This document shows positions 1-8,343 of a DNA stretch of 64,000 nt, piece after piece (positions within the stretch are counted from its first letter, which is position 1; every line of letters begins with the position of its first letter). The DNA is from Pannonibacter sp. XCT-53 (GTDB taxonomy: Bacteria > Pseudomonadota > Alphaproteobacteria > Rhizobiales > Stappiaceae): NCBI RefSeq assembly GCF_009915765.1, contig NZ_JAABLQ010000001.1:1054001-1118000 (forward strand), given 5' to 3'. The notes beneath the pieces were generated by a model. That model had not been told where the DNA came from, did no database searches, and saw nothing but the letters and a program-made list of their open reading frames with translations. The translations under genes and the position numbers were made by a program.

Positions 1-161
1 GCTTCTCCCTGTTCTACCTGCGCGGGGCCGCGCCCAGGGAGGTGACGACGGGCATGATCTATCAGGGGGTGGTGCCTTTCATCCTCCTGCAGATCCTGGC
101 CATGGCGCTGATCTGGGCCATGCCGGCCATCGGCACGGCGCTGCCGAAGCTGATGTTCTGA
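1..161 (+). CDS. TRAP transporter large permease (DctM family), C-terminal fragment
   Basis: This is the 3' end of a gene that begins outside the window; reading starts at base 3 and stops with TGA at 159-161. The visible 52 residues contain a short loop rich in Gly, Ala and Arg (LRGAAPREVT), a conserved-looking GMIYQGVVPF turn and a final hydrophobic helix ending in LPKLMF. The Y-x-G-V-x-P-F followed by a terminal helix is typical of the end of DctM/SiaQM-type large subunits of TRAP importers, which move organic acids across the inner membrane with a periplasmic binding protein. It is followed after one base by the hutD-like start codon, so the two are probably cotranscribed. The call rests on a short tail only. 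Confidence 0.7.
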   Translation, partial: FSLFYLRGAAPREVTTGMIYQGVVPFILLQILAMALIWAMPAIGTALPKLMF

Positions 162-162
162 G

Positions 163-819
163 ATGGGCGGCGGCAAGCACAGTCCTGACGGCCTCAGCCT
201 GCTGCGCTGGGGCGAGGGGCGGGCCATGCCCTGGAAGAACGGCGGCGGGATCACGCACGAGATCGCGGTCCGGCCGCCGGACGCCGGGTTTGAGACCTTC
301 GACTGGCGCCTGTCCATGGCGGAGGTGGCCAGCGACGGGCCATTCTCGGCCTTCCCCGGCATTGATCGCACCCTTGCCCTGATGACCGGAGCGGGCATCC
401 GCCTCTGCCTTGCCGACGGTGGCGAGATCCGCGTCGACGCGCCTGGCGCGCCGGCGCGCTTCGACGGGGAGATGGCCTGCGAGGGCCGGCTGATCGACGG
501 CCCGATCCTCGATCTCAATGTCATGACGCGGCGCGCGCGGATGACCCACCGTCTGAGCCTCGTGACGCTGGATCCGGCCGGGCCGGCGCTGACACTGCCC
601 GCCGGAGAGGCGGCGGCGGACGGCGAGGAGGGCAGTCCGGCCGCCACTGCGCTGATCTGCCACAGCGGTGTGGCCATGGTCGGGACGGGGGCGGAGCAGC
701 TGGACCTGCGGCCGCGCGACGTGCTGATCCGCGAGACGGGAGCCGGCCCCCACCTGCGACTTGAGGCGGGCTGCGGCCTTCCGGCGGTCGTCTATCGCGT
801 CGAGATCCTGCGGCGCTGA
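163..819 (+). CDS. hutD: HutD/Ves family protein
   Basis: A 218-residue cupin-fold protein of the HutD family. The family signature is visible: MPWKNGGGITHEIA near residues 22-35, then FDWRLSMAEV and DGPFSAFPGIDRTL in the next 40 residues, and a later LNVM-(T/R)R segment. HutD proteins occur in histidine utilisation operons of many proteobacteria; a regulatory or ligand-binding role has been proposed, but the biochemical function is not settled. Here the gene starts one base after the TRAP permease stop, so it is likely the last gene of a TRAP-containing operon whose other members (possibly hut genes) lie upstream of the window. No signal peptide is seen, so it should be cytoplasmic. Confidence 0.85.
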   Translation: MGGGKHSPDGLSLLRWGEGRAMPWKNGGGITHEIAVRPPDAGFETFDWRLSMAEVASDGPFSAFPGIDRTLALMTGAGIRLCLADGGEIRVDAPGAPARFDGEMACEGRLIDGPILDLNVMTRRARMTHRLSLVTLDPAGPALTLPAGEAAADGEEGSPAATALICHSGVAMVGTGAEQLDLRPRDVLIRETGAGPHLRLEAGCGLPAVVYRVEILRR

Positions 820-1193
820 CTGAGGCAGGCGGGCGGCACCGCCGCCCCCAAGGCCTGCCCCCCAGTCTGGCAGGTGTCCCCGGAAAGGCGGGCGGACGTC
901 CGCTTGCGCGTCTTTGATGCCGGTCTGCCGCAGGGACAGGACGGATTCCACCCCGGAAATTCCGGCCCGCGGCCGGTCCGGCTTTTGCGCTTTCGCCAAG
1001 CCCGGTGTATACGGAGAGATCGGGATTGCAACTCGCCGCGGGTTTGTTGTCCTGCGGACACAAAACTGTCTCAACTCGCCGCTAATGCCCGGATCAAGGA
1101 CACGATCCGGCTTGCGCTGCCGCTGCCTCCTGCGGCGCTGCAACGGCGGCCAGTCCTGGGACCCGCCCGTCCCGCCGGTCCGGCTTCGGGCGC
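820..1193. other. Intergenic region before the type I secretion genes
   Basis: About 370 bp between the hutD-like stop and the exporter start. No credible reading frame, tRNA or repeat was found. It should hold the hutD terminator and the promoter of the secretion genes, but I could not pick a convincing promoter. Confidence 0.5.
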
Positions 1194-2918
1194 ATGAAGG
1201 GAAGATTGATCAGAATGAAGAAGCGGACGCCTCTTGGCATGGCCCTGGCGAAGTTCCGGACAGTCCTCGGAACGACTTTCGTTTTCAGTTTCTTCATCAA
1301 CCTGCTGATGTTCGTCGGCCCGCTCTACATGCTGCAGGTCTATGACCGCGTGCTGATGAGCCGCAACGAGACCACGCTCCTGATGCTGACGCTGATCGCC
1401 TGCGGCATGCTGGTGGTCTACGGCATCCTTGAATATGTGCGCTCGCGCATGCTGGTCCGCGCCGGCATGCAGTTCGACGAGATGCTGGCGAGCCCGCTGT
1501 TCAACCGCGTGCTGAAGGGCACGCTGGCCAACCCGAGCCAGAACACCCAGTACGCGCTCGGCGACATCGACAAGCTGCGCGAGTTCCTGACCGGCAACGG
1601 CCTGCTTGCGCTGCTCGACGCGCCCTGGGTTCCGATCTTCCTGGTCGTCTGTTTCATCTTCGATCCGCTGCTCGGCTATGTGGCCCTGGGTGGCGCGGTG
1701 GCGATCTTCGTCCTGGCGCTGGCCAACGAAATCCTGACCCACAACGCGCTGCGCGACGCGGGCATTGCCTCCCAGACGGCGACGCATTTCGCCAACAGCT
1801 CGCTGCAGAACGCCGAAGTCATCCGGGCGCTCGGCATGGAAACCGCGCTGCGCGACCGCTGGAACGACCGTCACCGCGACATGATGGTGCTGCAGGCCAA
1901 GGCGAGCGACCGGGCCGGCGTCGTGATGACCGCCTCCAAGTTCGTGCGCATGGCGCTGCAGGTCTTCATCCTCGGCGCCGGTGCCTATTTGGTGCTCGAG
2001 GGCAAGGTGTCGCCGGGCATCATGATCGCCGCGTCGATCATGATGGGCCGCGCCCTGCAGCCGGTGGAAATGGCTGTCGGTCACTGGAAGCAGGTGGTGG
2101 CCGCCCGCACCGCCTATGCCCGCCTGACCCGCCTGTTCGACCAGTTCCCGGAGGAAGCCGACAAGACCGACCTGCCGCAGCCGGCCGGCGCGCTGGCCGT
2201 CGAAGGCCTCGTCTCGGTGATCCCGGGCACCCGCAACCAGGTGCTGACCGGCGTGTCCTTCGCGCTGGAGCCGGGCGAGATCCTGGCCGTGATCGGCCCC
2301 TCGGGCGCCGGCAAGTCGAGCCTGGTGCGCCATCTGGTTGGCGTCTGGTCGCCGCTGGCCGGTGCCGTGCGCATCGACGGGGCGGAGCTGCAGCACTGGG
2401 ATCCCGAGAAGCTGTCCGACCACATCGGCTACCTGCCGCAGGACGTGGAGCTGTTCTCCGGCTCGATCGCCGAGAACATCGCCCGCTTCAAGACCGGCAT
2501 GGACGACGAGGTCGTCGCCGCCGCCCGGATGGCCGGCGTGCATGACATGATCCTGAACCTCAAGGATGGCTACGACACCCAGATCGGTGACGGCGGACGG
2601 CACCTGTCGGGCGGCCAGCGTCAGCGCATCGGCCTGGCCCGCGCGCTGTTCGGCCAGCCCAAGCTGGTCGTGCTCGACGAACCGAACTCCAACCTCGACA
2701 CCGACGGCGAGGAAGCGCTGATGCAGGCGATCCGGGCGATGAAGGAGCGGTCCTCGACCGTGATCTTCGTCAGCCACAAGGCCAACCTGCTGGCGTTGTC
2801 GGAAAAGGTGCTGGTGCTGAACAACGGCAAGGTCCAGGCCTTCGGGCCGACGGCCCAGCTGATGGGCCCCGGTGTGAAGCCCAAGGTGGTGGACCCGCGC
2901 GCCCAGGGCGCGGCCTGA
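1194..2918 (+). CDS. Type I secretion ABC exporter (PrtD/RsaD family)
   Basis: A 574-residue half-size exporter: six-helix transmembrane domain (about residues 30-320) followed by an ATPase domain. The ATPase has Walker A GPSGAGKSS (about residue 369), signature LSGGQRQR (about 471) and Walker B VVLDEPNSNLD (about 492). There is no N-terminal C39-like domain, which fits the PrtD/AprD/RsaD branch exporting RTX proteins rather than HlyB. A second start at 1215 gives MKKRTPLG and has an AAGGGA stretch about 11 bases upstream, so the true start may be 1215. The HlyD-type adaptor follows 115 bp downstream. The likely substrates are the RTX proteins encoded at 9.8-21.8 kb. The outer-membrane TolC/RsaF partner is not in the window. 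Confidence 0.93.
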   Translation: MKGRLIRMKKRTPLGMALAKFRTVLGTTFVFSFFINLLMFVGPLYMLQVYDRVLMSRNETTLLMLTLIACGMLVVYGILEYVRSRMLVRAGMQFDEMLASPLFNRVLKGTLANPSQNTQYALGDIDKLREFLTGNGLLALLDAPWVPIFLVVCFIFDPLLGYVALGGAVAIFVLALANEILTHNALRDAGIASQTATHFANSSLQNAEVIRALGMETALRDRWNDRHRDMMVLQAKASDRAGVVMTASKFVRMALQVFILGAGAYLVLEGKVSPGIMIAASIMMGRALQPVEMAVGHWKQVVAARTAYARLTRLFDQFPEEADKTDLPQPAGALAVEGLVSVIPGTRNQVLTGVSFALEPGEILAVIGPSGAGKSSLVRHLVGVWSPLAGAVRIDGAELQHWDPEKLSDHIGYLPQDVELFSGSIAENIARFKTGMDDEVVAAARMAGVHDMILNLKDGYDTQIGDGGRHLSGGQRQRIGLARALFGQPKLVVLDEPNSNLDTDGEEALMQAIRAMKERSSTVIFVSHKANLLALSEKVLVLNNGKVQAFGPTAQLMGPGVKPKVVDPRAQGAA

Positions 2919-3033
2919 TCCGCGACCGCCGTCCGACCCGGTCCGGGCGGCTGCGGCCGCCCGCCCGCATGATCCCCGTCACCATCCCCTGCCTCGAGCC
3001 GGACCGGCCTGCAGGGGAAGGATTGGAACACCC

Positions 3034-4356
3034 ATGACGAACGACAACATGGCAAACGACAAGATCGACAAGAAGTTCAGCACCCGGCCCTTCGTGATCG
3101 CCGGCTACGTCACCATCCTGATGTCCTTCGGGGTGCTGGGCGGCTGGGCGATGACCGCGCCGCTCGACAGCGCCGTGATCGCGCATGGCGTGCTGTCGGT
3201 GGAAAGCTCGCGCAGGGTCGTGCAGCACCTGGAAGGCGGCATCGTCAAGGAGATCCTGGTCAAGGATGCCGACCGGGTGAAGAAGGATCAGGTTCTGATC
3301 CGCCTCAGCCCTGTCCAGGCCCAGGCCAACGTGTCGATGATCAGCACCCGGCTCGAGATCGCGCGTGCCGAGGAGGCCCGCCTGCTGGCGGAGCGTGCCA
3401 ACGCGAAGGAAGTGACCTTCCCGGAAGACCTGATGCAGTCCGACGATCCGCGCGTGAAGTTTGCCCTGCAGGGCCAGCGCAACCTGTTCTCCGACCGTGT
3501 GTCGGTGCGGGACAGCCAGATCAAGATCCTGGAATCGAAGATCGAGCAGCTGCGCCAGCAGGCCTCCGGTCTGGAACTGCAGCGCGACTCGGCGCTGACC
3601 GAGGTGAAGCTGATCGAGGACGAGGTGTCGCGCCTCAGGGACGGCGAGGGCAAGGGCGTGGTTTCGGCCAACCGTCTCTCCGCCTTCCAGCGCGAGGCAG
3701 CGCAGCTCGAGGGCGGCTATGGCCGGCTCATCACCGACATTGCCCGTGTCAACGAGGGCGTCGGCGAGACCGAACTGGAGATCGTGCGCATCCGCCAGAG
3801 CTTCTCGGAGCGCGCGGCCACGGAACTGAAGGAAGTGCGCACCCAGATCGCGGATCTGGAGGAGCGCATGGTCGTGGCCTCGGACATCCTTGACCGCACC
3901 GAGATCCGGTCCGAAGTGGACGGTGTGGTGCAGAACCTCTCGATCCACACCGTTGGCGGCGTGATCCGCCCGGGCGATGCGGTCATGGAAATCGTGCCGC
4001 TCGGCGACCGTATCGTCATCAATGCGCAGGTCCGCCCGATCGACATCGATGTCGTTCATGCCGGTCTCAACGCCGAGGTGAAGCTGTCGGCCTTCGCCAA
4101 CCGCTATCTGCCGACCCTGTTCGGCGAGGTGGAATATGTCTCGCCGGACGTGATCGAGCGGCGCGGTACCAACATGGAGCCCTATTATCTGGCGCGTGTC
4201 GTGGTGCCGGAGTCCTCGATCCCGGCGGAGATGATCGACAAGCTGGCGCCCGGCATGCCGGCGGAAGTGGTGGTGCCGACCGGAGAGCGCACCATGGCGG
4301 AGTATCTGATCTCGCCGCTGCGCGACGCGGTGCGCAACAGCATGCGGGAAGAATAA
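3034..4356 (+). CDS. Type I secretion membrane fusion protein (HlyD/PrtE/RsaE family)
   Basis: A 440-residue periplasmic adaptor anchored in the inner membrane by one N-terminal helix (about residues 22-45). It is followed by a short barrel-sandwich half (HGVLSVESSRRVVQHLEGG), a long alpha-helical coiled-coil hairpin (about residues 90-280) and the returning half-motif DGVVQNLSIHTVGGVIRPG. The QHLEGGIVKEILV and GGVIRPGDAVMEIVP segments are family hallmarks. It bridges the ABC exporter upstream to a TolC-like outer-membrane channel. A strong rho-independent terminator lies 22 bp after its stop, so the two export genes form a two-gene unit. ATG 3034 is preceded by a GGGGAAGG stretch about 12 bases upstream. 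Confidence 0.93.
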   Translation: MTNDNMANDKIDKKFSTRPFVIAGYVTILMSFGVLGGWAMTAPLDSAVIAHGVLSVESSRRVVQHLEGGIVKEILVKDADRVKKDQVLIRLSPVQAQANVSMISTRLEIARAEEARLLAERANAKEVTFPEDLMQSDDPRVKFALQGQRNLFSDRVSVRDSQIKILESKIEQLRQQASGLELQRDSALTEVKLIEDEVSRLRDGEGKGVVSANRLSAFQREAAQLEGGYGRLITDIARVNEGVGETELEIVRIRQSFSERAATELKEVRTQIADLEERMVVASDILDRTEIRSEVDGVVQNLSIHTVGGVIRPGDAVMEIVPLGDRIVINAQVRPIDIDVVHAGLNAEVKLSAFANRYLPTLFGEVEYVSPDVIERRGTNMEPYYLARVVVPESSIPAEMIDKLAPGMPAEVVVPTGERTMAEYLISPLRDAVRNSMREE

Positions 4357-4378
4357 GCCCCGCAATCGGGACACATGC

Positions 4379-4409
4379 AAAAGGCCCGGACCACTGGTCC
4401 GGGCCTTTT
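4379..4409 (+). terminator. Rho-independent terminator after the export genes
   Basis: A perfect 15-bp stem (AAAAGGCCCGGACCA with its complement, one central base) 22 bp after the adaptor stop, ending in TTTT. The stem core is repeated almost exactly at 5057-5081. Confidence 0.88.
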
Positions 4410-5056
4410 CACTGCTGACGAATGTAATCACAGTCATCCCGGCCCAGCCGAGCGTGAGCGAAGCGCCGAGCCGGGGCCTGTCCCGGGCCTGACCCGGGAT
4501 CCAGATATCAGCCGCGCGAAGCGCGACACACCTGTCTGCCACAGGTTTTGTCGAGATGACTTGGTTTTGGGCTCGCTGGCGCTCACACAGACGCGCTGGC
4601 TCCCGGATCTAGTCCGGGACAGGCCCCGGATCTGCGGTTCGCTGGACGCTCACCTTGTCCGGAATGACGGCAAACCTACTCACGGTCATCCCGGCCCAGC
4701 TGAGCGTCAGCGAAGCGCCGAGCCGGGATCCAGATATCAGCCGCGCGAAGCGCGACAAACGTGTCCGCCACAGGTTTTGTCGAGATGACTTGATTTTGGG
4801 CTCGCTGGCGCTCGCACAGACATGCTGGATTCCGGATCTGCGGTTCGCTGAACGCTCACCTTGTCCGGAATGACGGCAAACTGAGGAACCCTCAGTTGTC
4901 ATCGCGGACGAGAGCGAAGCGGAGATCCGGGACCGGAGAGCCAAGGTCTTTCCGGGGGTAACACTTGAAGAATAGAGGCCTCGACTCTCCGGTACCGGCT
5001 CGGCGCTGCGCTTGGCCGGGATGACGACGCAGAGGTCGAGTCTTGTCAGCAGTCTG

Positions 5057-5086
5057 AGGCCCGGACCATTGGTCCGGGCCTTTTTT
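5057..5086 (+). terminator. Second copy of the GGCCCGGACCA terminator
   Basis: A 12-bp stem AGGCCCGGACCA with one central base, followed by six T on the + strand. The stem differs from the 4379 copy essentially only in the central base. It sits beyond the 3' end of the convergent glycosyltransferase gene. The T-run is on the + strand, so it would stop + strand read-through, not the glycosyltransferase transcript. Confidence 0.75.
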
Positions 5087-5220
5087 CTTTCGCTCTGGCC
5101 CGGCGCGCCGCGCCTGCTTGTCGCAAGGCGCCGAGATGCTGACGCATCCCGCCTTGAACCTGCTCGGTCGCCGCACGGGCTGACCAGCTCGCGGTGAGCC
5201 ACGCACACCGGGAGTTGGTC

Positions 5221-6555
5221 TTACAGGACCTTGCGGTAGAGGCTCGAAAGCCGCTCCCGGTACGCATCGGCAGAGAATTTCCGTGCCTGGGCCAGGCCAC
5301 GCTGGCGCAGCTCACGGCGCAGGTCGTCGTCGGCATCGAGCCGGCGCAGCCCGTCGCGGATGCTCTCCACACTGATCGGATCGACGGTGACGGCCGCATC
5401 GCCGGCAACCTCGAGCAGCGAGGACGTGTTGGAGGTGAGCACCGGCGTGCCGAGCGCCATGGCCTCCAGAACGGGCAGGCCGAAGCCCTCGTAGACCGAG
5501 GGGAAGGTGACCGCACGGGCGCCCTTGATCAGGCTGACGAGAAATTCATACGGCAGGTAACCGACCTGGGCGATCCCGGACCCGTCCGGCCGGCGCGGAT
5601 TGTCGGCAATCAGCTGCAGCTCGACCTTGTTGAGCCAGCCGCCCGACGAGACGATGACCAGCGGCCGGCGCACGCGCGAGCTCAGATAGGCCTCGATCAG
5701 GCGGCGGACGTTCTTCTTGGGCTCGATGGCCCCGAAGAACAGGAAATAGCCGTCGGGCTCGAGGTTGAAGATGCCGCTCACCTCGTCTTCCACATGCGCG
5801 CGGGGCTTGTCGATGGCGCTCTGCGGCAGGTCGATGGCCTGATAGGTGTTGGTGACCCGGTCTTCGCTCACGCCCAGAACCTTGATGATGTCCTGGCGCG
5901 AATGCTCCGACACGGTGACGATGTGATCGGCCGACCGCCCGATCTCCTTCAGCAGCGCGTAGGAGTTCTTGCGGTTCTCGAGCGTGGCATAGGGCATGAT
6001 CAGGGGCACCAGATCATGCAGGGTGTAGAGATTGGCGGCCCCCTTGACCCGGACCGGCAGCTGGAAGGTGAAATGGGCGATGTCCGGCGCCCGGCCGGCG
6101 CCGGAGCGGGTGTCGAAGCGGATCGGATAGAGCTTGCGGTGGGCGGAGAAGTAGCGGCCGCCGAGCGAATAGAGATTGCGGGCGATGTAGCGCTGGTCGG
6201 TGTGCATCAGCCGGGCGCGGATCGGCTCCTCCAGCAGGAAGCTCGTCTCCGGCAGCTTGATCGCCTGCGCCGTCGTCCAGGGATTGCCCCAGGCCTCGAT
6301 CATGTTGCGGACATGGTCGAGCTTGGTCAGCCGCTTTTCCTTGTCCTCGAACAGGATCGCGGTGGCCAGCTCGAGGTTCCTGGGGATCTCGCTGCCCTGG
6401 TAGTCGTAGATCAGCTCCGGTCGCAGGCCGAGCTGTCCGGCGGTGCGGAACAGGGCGCGGGCATAGGTGGCCACGCCCGTGCCCTTGGGCAGCATGATGT
6501 TGTAGGTGTCGAACAGGATCCGGCCGCTGAGGCCGGTCTGCGGAGCCATGTCCAT
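5221..6555 (-). CDS. Glycosyltransferase family 4 (GT-B), surface polysaccharide
   Basis: A 444-residue GT-B enzyme. The C-terminal Rossmann half carries FFGAIEPKKNVRRLIEAY, a common entry to the nucleotide-sugar domain, and the retaining-GT E-x7-E signature YEGFGLPVLEAMALG (about residue 352). The N-terminal half holds LHDLVPL and VTVSEHSR, seen in mannosyl/rhamnosyl-type transferases. Start MDMAPQ at 6555 is chosen because it lies one base after the stop of the upstream epimerase gene; MAPQ at 6549 is an alternative. With the preceding nucleotide-sugar reductase it should build an O-antigen or S-layer-anchoring glycan in the cytoplasm. Sugar specificity cannot be read from sequence. Confidence 0.85.
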   Translation of the reverse strand: MDMAPQTGLSGRILFDTYNIMLPKGTGVATYARALFRTAGQLGLRPELIYDYQGSEIPRNLELATAILFEDKEKRLTKLDHVRNMIEAWGNPWTTAQAIKLPETSFLLEEPIRARLMHTDQRYIARNLYSLGGRYFSAHRKLYPIRFDTRSGAGRAPDIAHFTFQLPVRVKGAANLYTLHDLVPLIMPYATLENRKNSYALLKEIGRSADHIVTVSEHSRQDIIKVLGVSEDRVTNTYQAIDLPQSAIDKPRAHVEDEVSGIFNLEPDGYFLFFGAIEPKKNVRRLIEAYLSSRVRRPLVIVSSGGWLNKVELQLIADNPRRPDGSGIAQVGYLPYEFLVSLIKGARAVTFPSVYEGFGLPVLEAMALGTPVLTSNTSSLLEVAGDAAVTVDPISVESIRDGLRRLDADDDLRRELRQRGLAQARKFSADAYRERLSSLYRKVL

Positions 6556-6556
6556 G

Positions 6557-7558
6557 TCAGTGTCCTGGCTGGCCGGCGATCTGGCGGCGCTGGTCCTCCA
6601 GCACGCCGGCAAGGAGTTGGTCGAGCGAGCGGCCGGGACGCCAGCCGGTTTCGCCGATGAGGCGGCCCGGGTCGATGTCGACGCGGGGAATGTCGGAGGG
6701 CCTGAGGCGCGCGGGATCCTGTCGGACCTCGATCGGGCAGGCAGCCAGCGCCAGCAGGCGCTGCAGCAGCGCGCGGATCGGGACGGGCGTCCCGCTGGCG
6801 ACGTTGTAGACCTGATGGGCGAGGGAGGTCGAGCGGGTGAGCAGGGTCAGCTCGGCGTCGATCACGTCGTCCACATGCAGGAAGTCGCGCTCGGCGTCGA
6901 GATTGCCGACCAGAAGCACCGGCGGCTCGAGCCCCGCCTCGATGCGGGCGATCTGCCGCGCAAAGGAGGGCAGCACGAACTGCGCCGACTGGCCGGCGCC
7001 GCTGTGGTTGGTCAGGCGCGCGATGATCAGCGGCAGGCGGCCGGCCAGCGTGTCCTGCAGGAAATCCTCGGCCGCCCGCTTGGACCGGGCATAGGGGTTC
7101 TGCGGTGCGGTGGCGGCGGTCTCGTCAAGCCGGCCGGCGCGGAAGGCGAGGCCATAGACCTCGACCGTGCTGGCAAACAGCAGCGTGGCCGCAGGCGCAT
7201 GGCGCAGCAGGGCACCGGCCAGGGCCGCCGTGCCGTCGAAATTCACCGACCAGGTGCGGCGTCCGCCGTCGGCAAAGGAGGCGCCGACCGAGGACTGGGC
7301 GGCCAGATGGATGACATGGTCCGGCCGGACCGCAGCGATGAGCGCGTCGATCGCCCCGGCGTCGGTCAGGTCGCAGGACAGCGCCCGGAACCCTTGCGGC
7401 AGGGTCGGCGCGCTGTCCGGGCCCGAGGGGCCGAACACGGCCGCATGGCCAAGCTCGGGATCAACGTGCCGGGCAAGGCGCGGCAACAGGTGGCGGGCGG
7501 CAAAGCCGCCGGCTCCGGTCACAAGCACGCGGCCTTCGAGGGCTGCCTCGCTCAGCAT
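6557..7558 (-). CDS. NAD(P)-dependent epimerase/dehydratase, GDP-6-deoxy-hexose reductase-like
   Basis: A 333-residue extended short-chain dehydrogenase. It has the Rossmann motif VTGAGGFAARHL at the N-terminus, the conserved HLAAQSSV strand, a catalytic Y-x3-K in NPYARSKRAAEDF, and an RLTNHSGAGQ segment often seen in GDP-4-keto-6-deoxymannose reductases (Rmd). ATG 7558 is preferred over the longer reading to 7651 because GGAG lies about 7 bases upstream and the residues before it look random. The product probably makes an activated deoxy sugar used by the glycosyltransferase whose start follows its stop by one base. In Caulobacter, nucleotide-sugar genes for the S-layer-binding LPS lie next to the S-layer exporter; the same arrangement is seen here. 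Confidence 0.83.
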   Translation of the reverse strand: MLSEAALEGRVLVTGAGGFAARHLLPRLARHVDPELGHAAVFGPSGPDSAPTLPQGFRALSCDLTDAGAIDALIAAVRPDHVIHLAAQSSVGASFADGGRRTWSVNFDGTAALAGALLRHAPAATLLFASTVEVYGLAFRAGRLDETAATAPQNPYARSKRAAEDFLQDTLAGRLPLIIARLTNHSGAGQSAQFVLPSFARQIARIEAGLEPPVLLVGNLDAERDFLHVDDVIDAELTLLTRSTSLAHQVYNVASGTPVPIRALLQRLLALAACPIEVRQDPARLRPSDIPRVDIDPGRLIGETGWRPGRSLDQLLAGVLEDQRRQIAGQPGH

Positions 7559-8343
7559 GGTCTCCGTCTCGTTCCAAAGGGCCGGCCGCCTGGTCGTGGC
7601 CGGCCGGCGGCTTCCCGCGCCCGCATCCGCCCGCGCGTGAACGGGGGGCAACGGCCGGCGATGCAGGACGGGCGGATGCCCGTGGCTTGCTTATAGTCGC
7701 CGCCGCCGGGGCTGTCATCCTGCGGGTTGGGACCGCCCCCGGTTCCGGGCAGCGCGCCGCCCGCCCGGTGCCGGCCGCCTGGTGCTGGCTGGCGGGAGAC
7801 GAGGTGGGGGGGGGACGAGGGGGCGGGAAGAGGGGGGCGACGGCAATCCGCAGGGATTGCCTAGGGGCAAGATCCACAGGTTATCCCCTGAGGCCGGGCC
7901 GGTTTTCCCCCGTCGTGACCGGAGGCCTTGCCCCGGCTGTCCCCAGTCTATCCCCAGTCTGTCCCCAGCCTATCTCAGGCCTTTTCCCTGCCTGACCCCT
8001 GGAAACCCGGTGGGAAAGCCGGGCCAATGCCTGGCCGGACCCGGTGGATATGCCCGTCCTGCCCCTTGAAGACCTTGCGGCAAGTGCCGGGCAGGGCAGG
8101 GGAACGGGCCGCGCCAGGGCTTGGCTGGCTGAGGGGGGCAGCCGGAGCGCGCGGGTTGTCCACAGGCCGGAGCCTCGGCGTGGCCCGATCCCGGCTTTCC
8201 GCGGGCCCGACGGCGCAGGGCCTCGCAGGGCTGCCGCCGCGCGCGATCCGGCAGATGTCCACAGGCTGTCAACAGGGTCGTGCCGGGGTTGTGCAAAGGG
8301 TGTGCAAGGTTGTCCCGGGCGGTTTCCCGCACGTGTCCCGGGC
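7559..8343. other. Long intergenic region with DnaA-box-like short repeats
   Basis: 785 bp without a credible gene, between two - strand genes. G-runs lie at about 7800-7835. From about 7869 the sequence is dense in TATCC/TGTCC-(A/C)CAG words: ATCCACAGG and TTATCCCC at 7869-7886; four 11-bp units at 7937-7980; TTGTCCACAGG at 8156-8166; TGTCCACAGG near 8256-8265 directly followed by CTGTCAACAGG at 8266-8276. These resemble the DnaA box (TTATCCACA). It should also contain the promoter of the epimerase-glycosyltransferase pair. Confidence 0.5.
7937..7980 (+). repeat. Four tandem 11-bp units (C-T-R-T-C-C-C-C-A-G-Y)
   Basis: Units at 7937-7947, 7948-7958, 7959-7969 and 7970-7980. The first three read CTGTCCCCAGT, CTATCCCCAGT and CTGTCCCCAGC; the fourth is degenerate (CTATCTCAGGC). 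The 11-bp period is about one helical turn, so the repeats face one side of DNA, as expected of a protein-binding array. Confidence 0.7.

Larger units (their letters stand above)
4357..5220. repeat. Non-coding block of imperfect palindromic repeats between two matching terminators
   Basis: No credible gene. After the 4379 terminator there are three elements bounded by GTCATC(C/G)CGG and a ...GG(A/G)ATGAC end: 4433-4668, 4685-4874 and 4898-5025. The first two are clearly duplicates of each other: both carry the stretches GATCCAGATATCAGC, CCACAGGTTTTGTCGAGATG and TTGGGCTCGCTGGCGCTC. The first copy holds extra material near its ends. The third belongs to a shorter variant also present at 54.3 and 61.1 kb. 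The block ends with a second terminator at 5057-5086 whose stem copies the first. Such elements are typical dispersed extragenic repeats of alphaproteobacteria. Confidence 0.75.

Noticed and set aside
1071-4542. Long open frames antisense to the exporter and adaptor genes (568 and 590 codons).
   Set aside because: They mirror strongly conserved genes on the + strand, are rich in His, Arg, Gln and Asp as expected of GC-rich antisense frames, and have no recognisable domain.
7687-8340. Overlapping open frames in the 7.6-8.3 kb gap.
   Set aside because: Pro/Arg/Gly-rich translations without start signals or domains; the DNA is better explained as a repeat-rich non-coding region.
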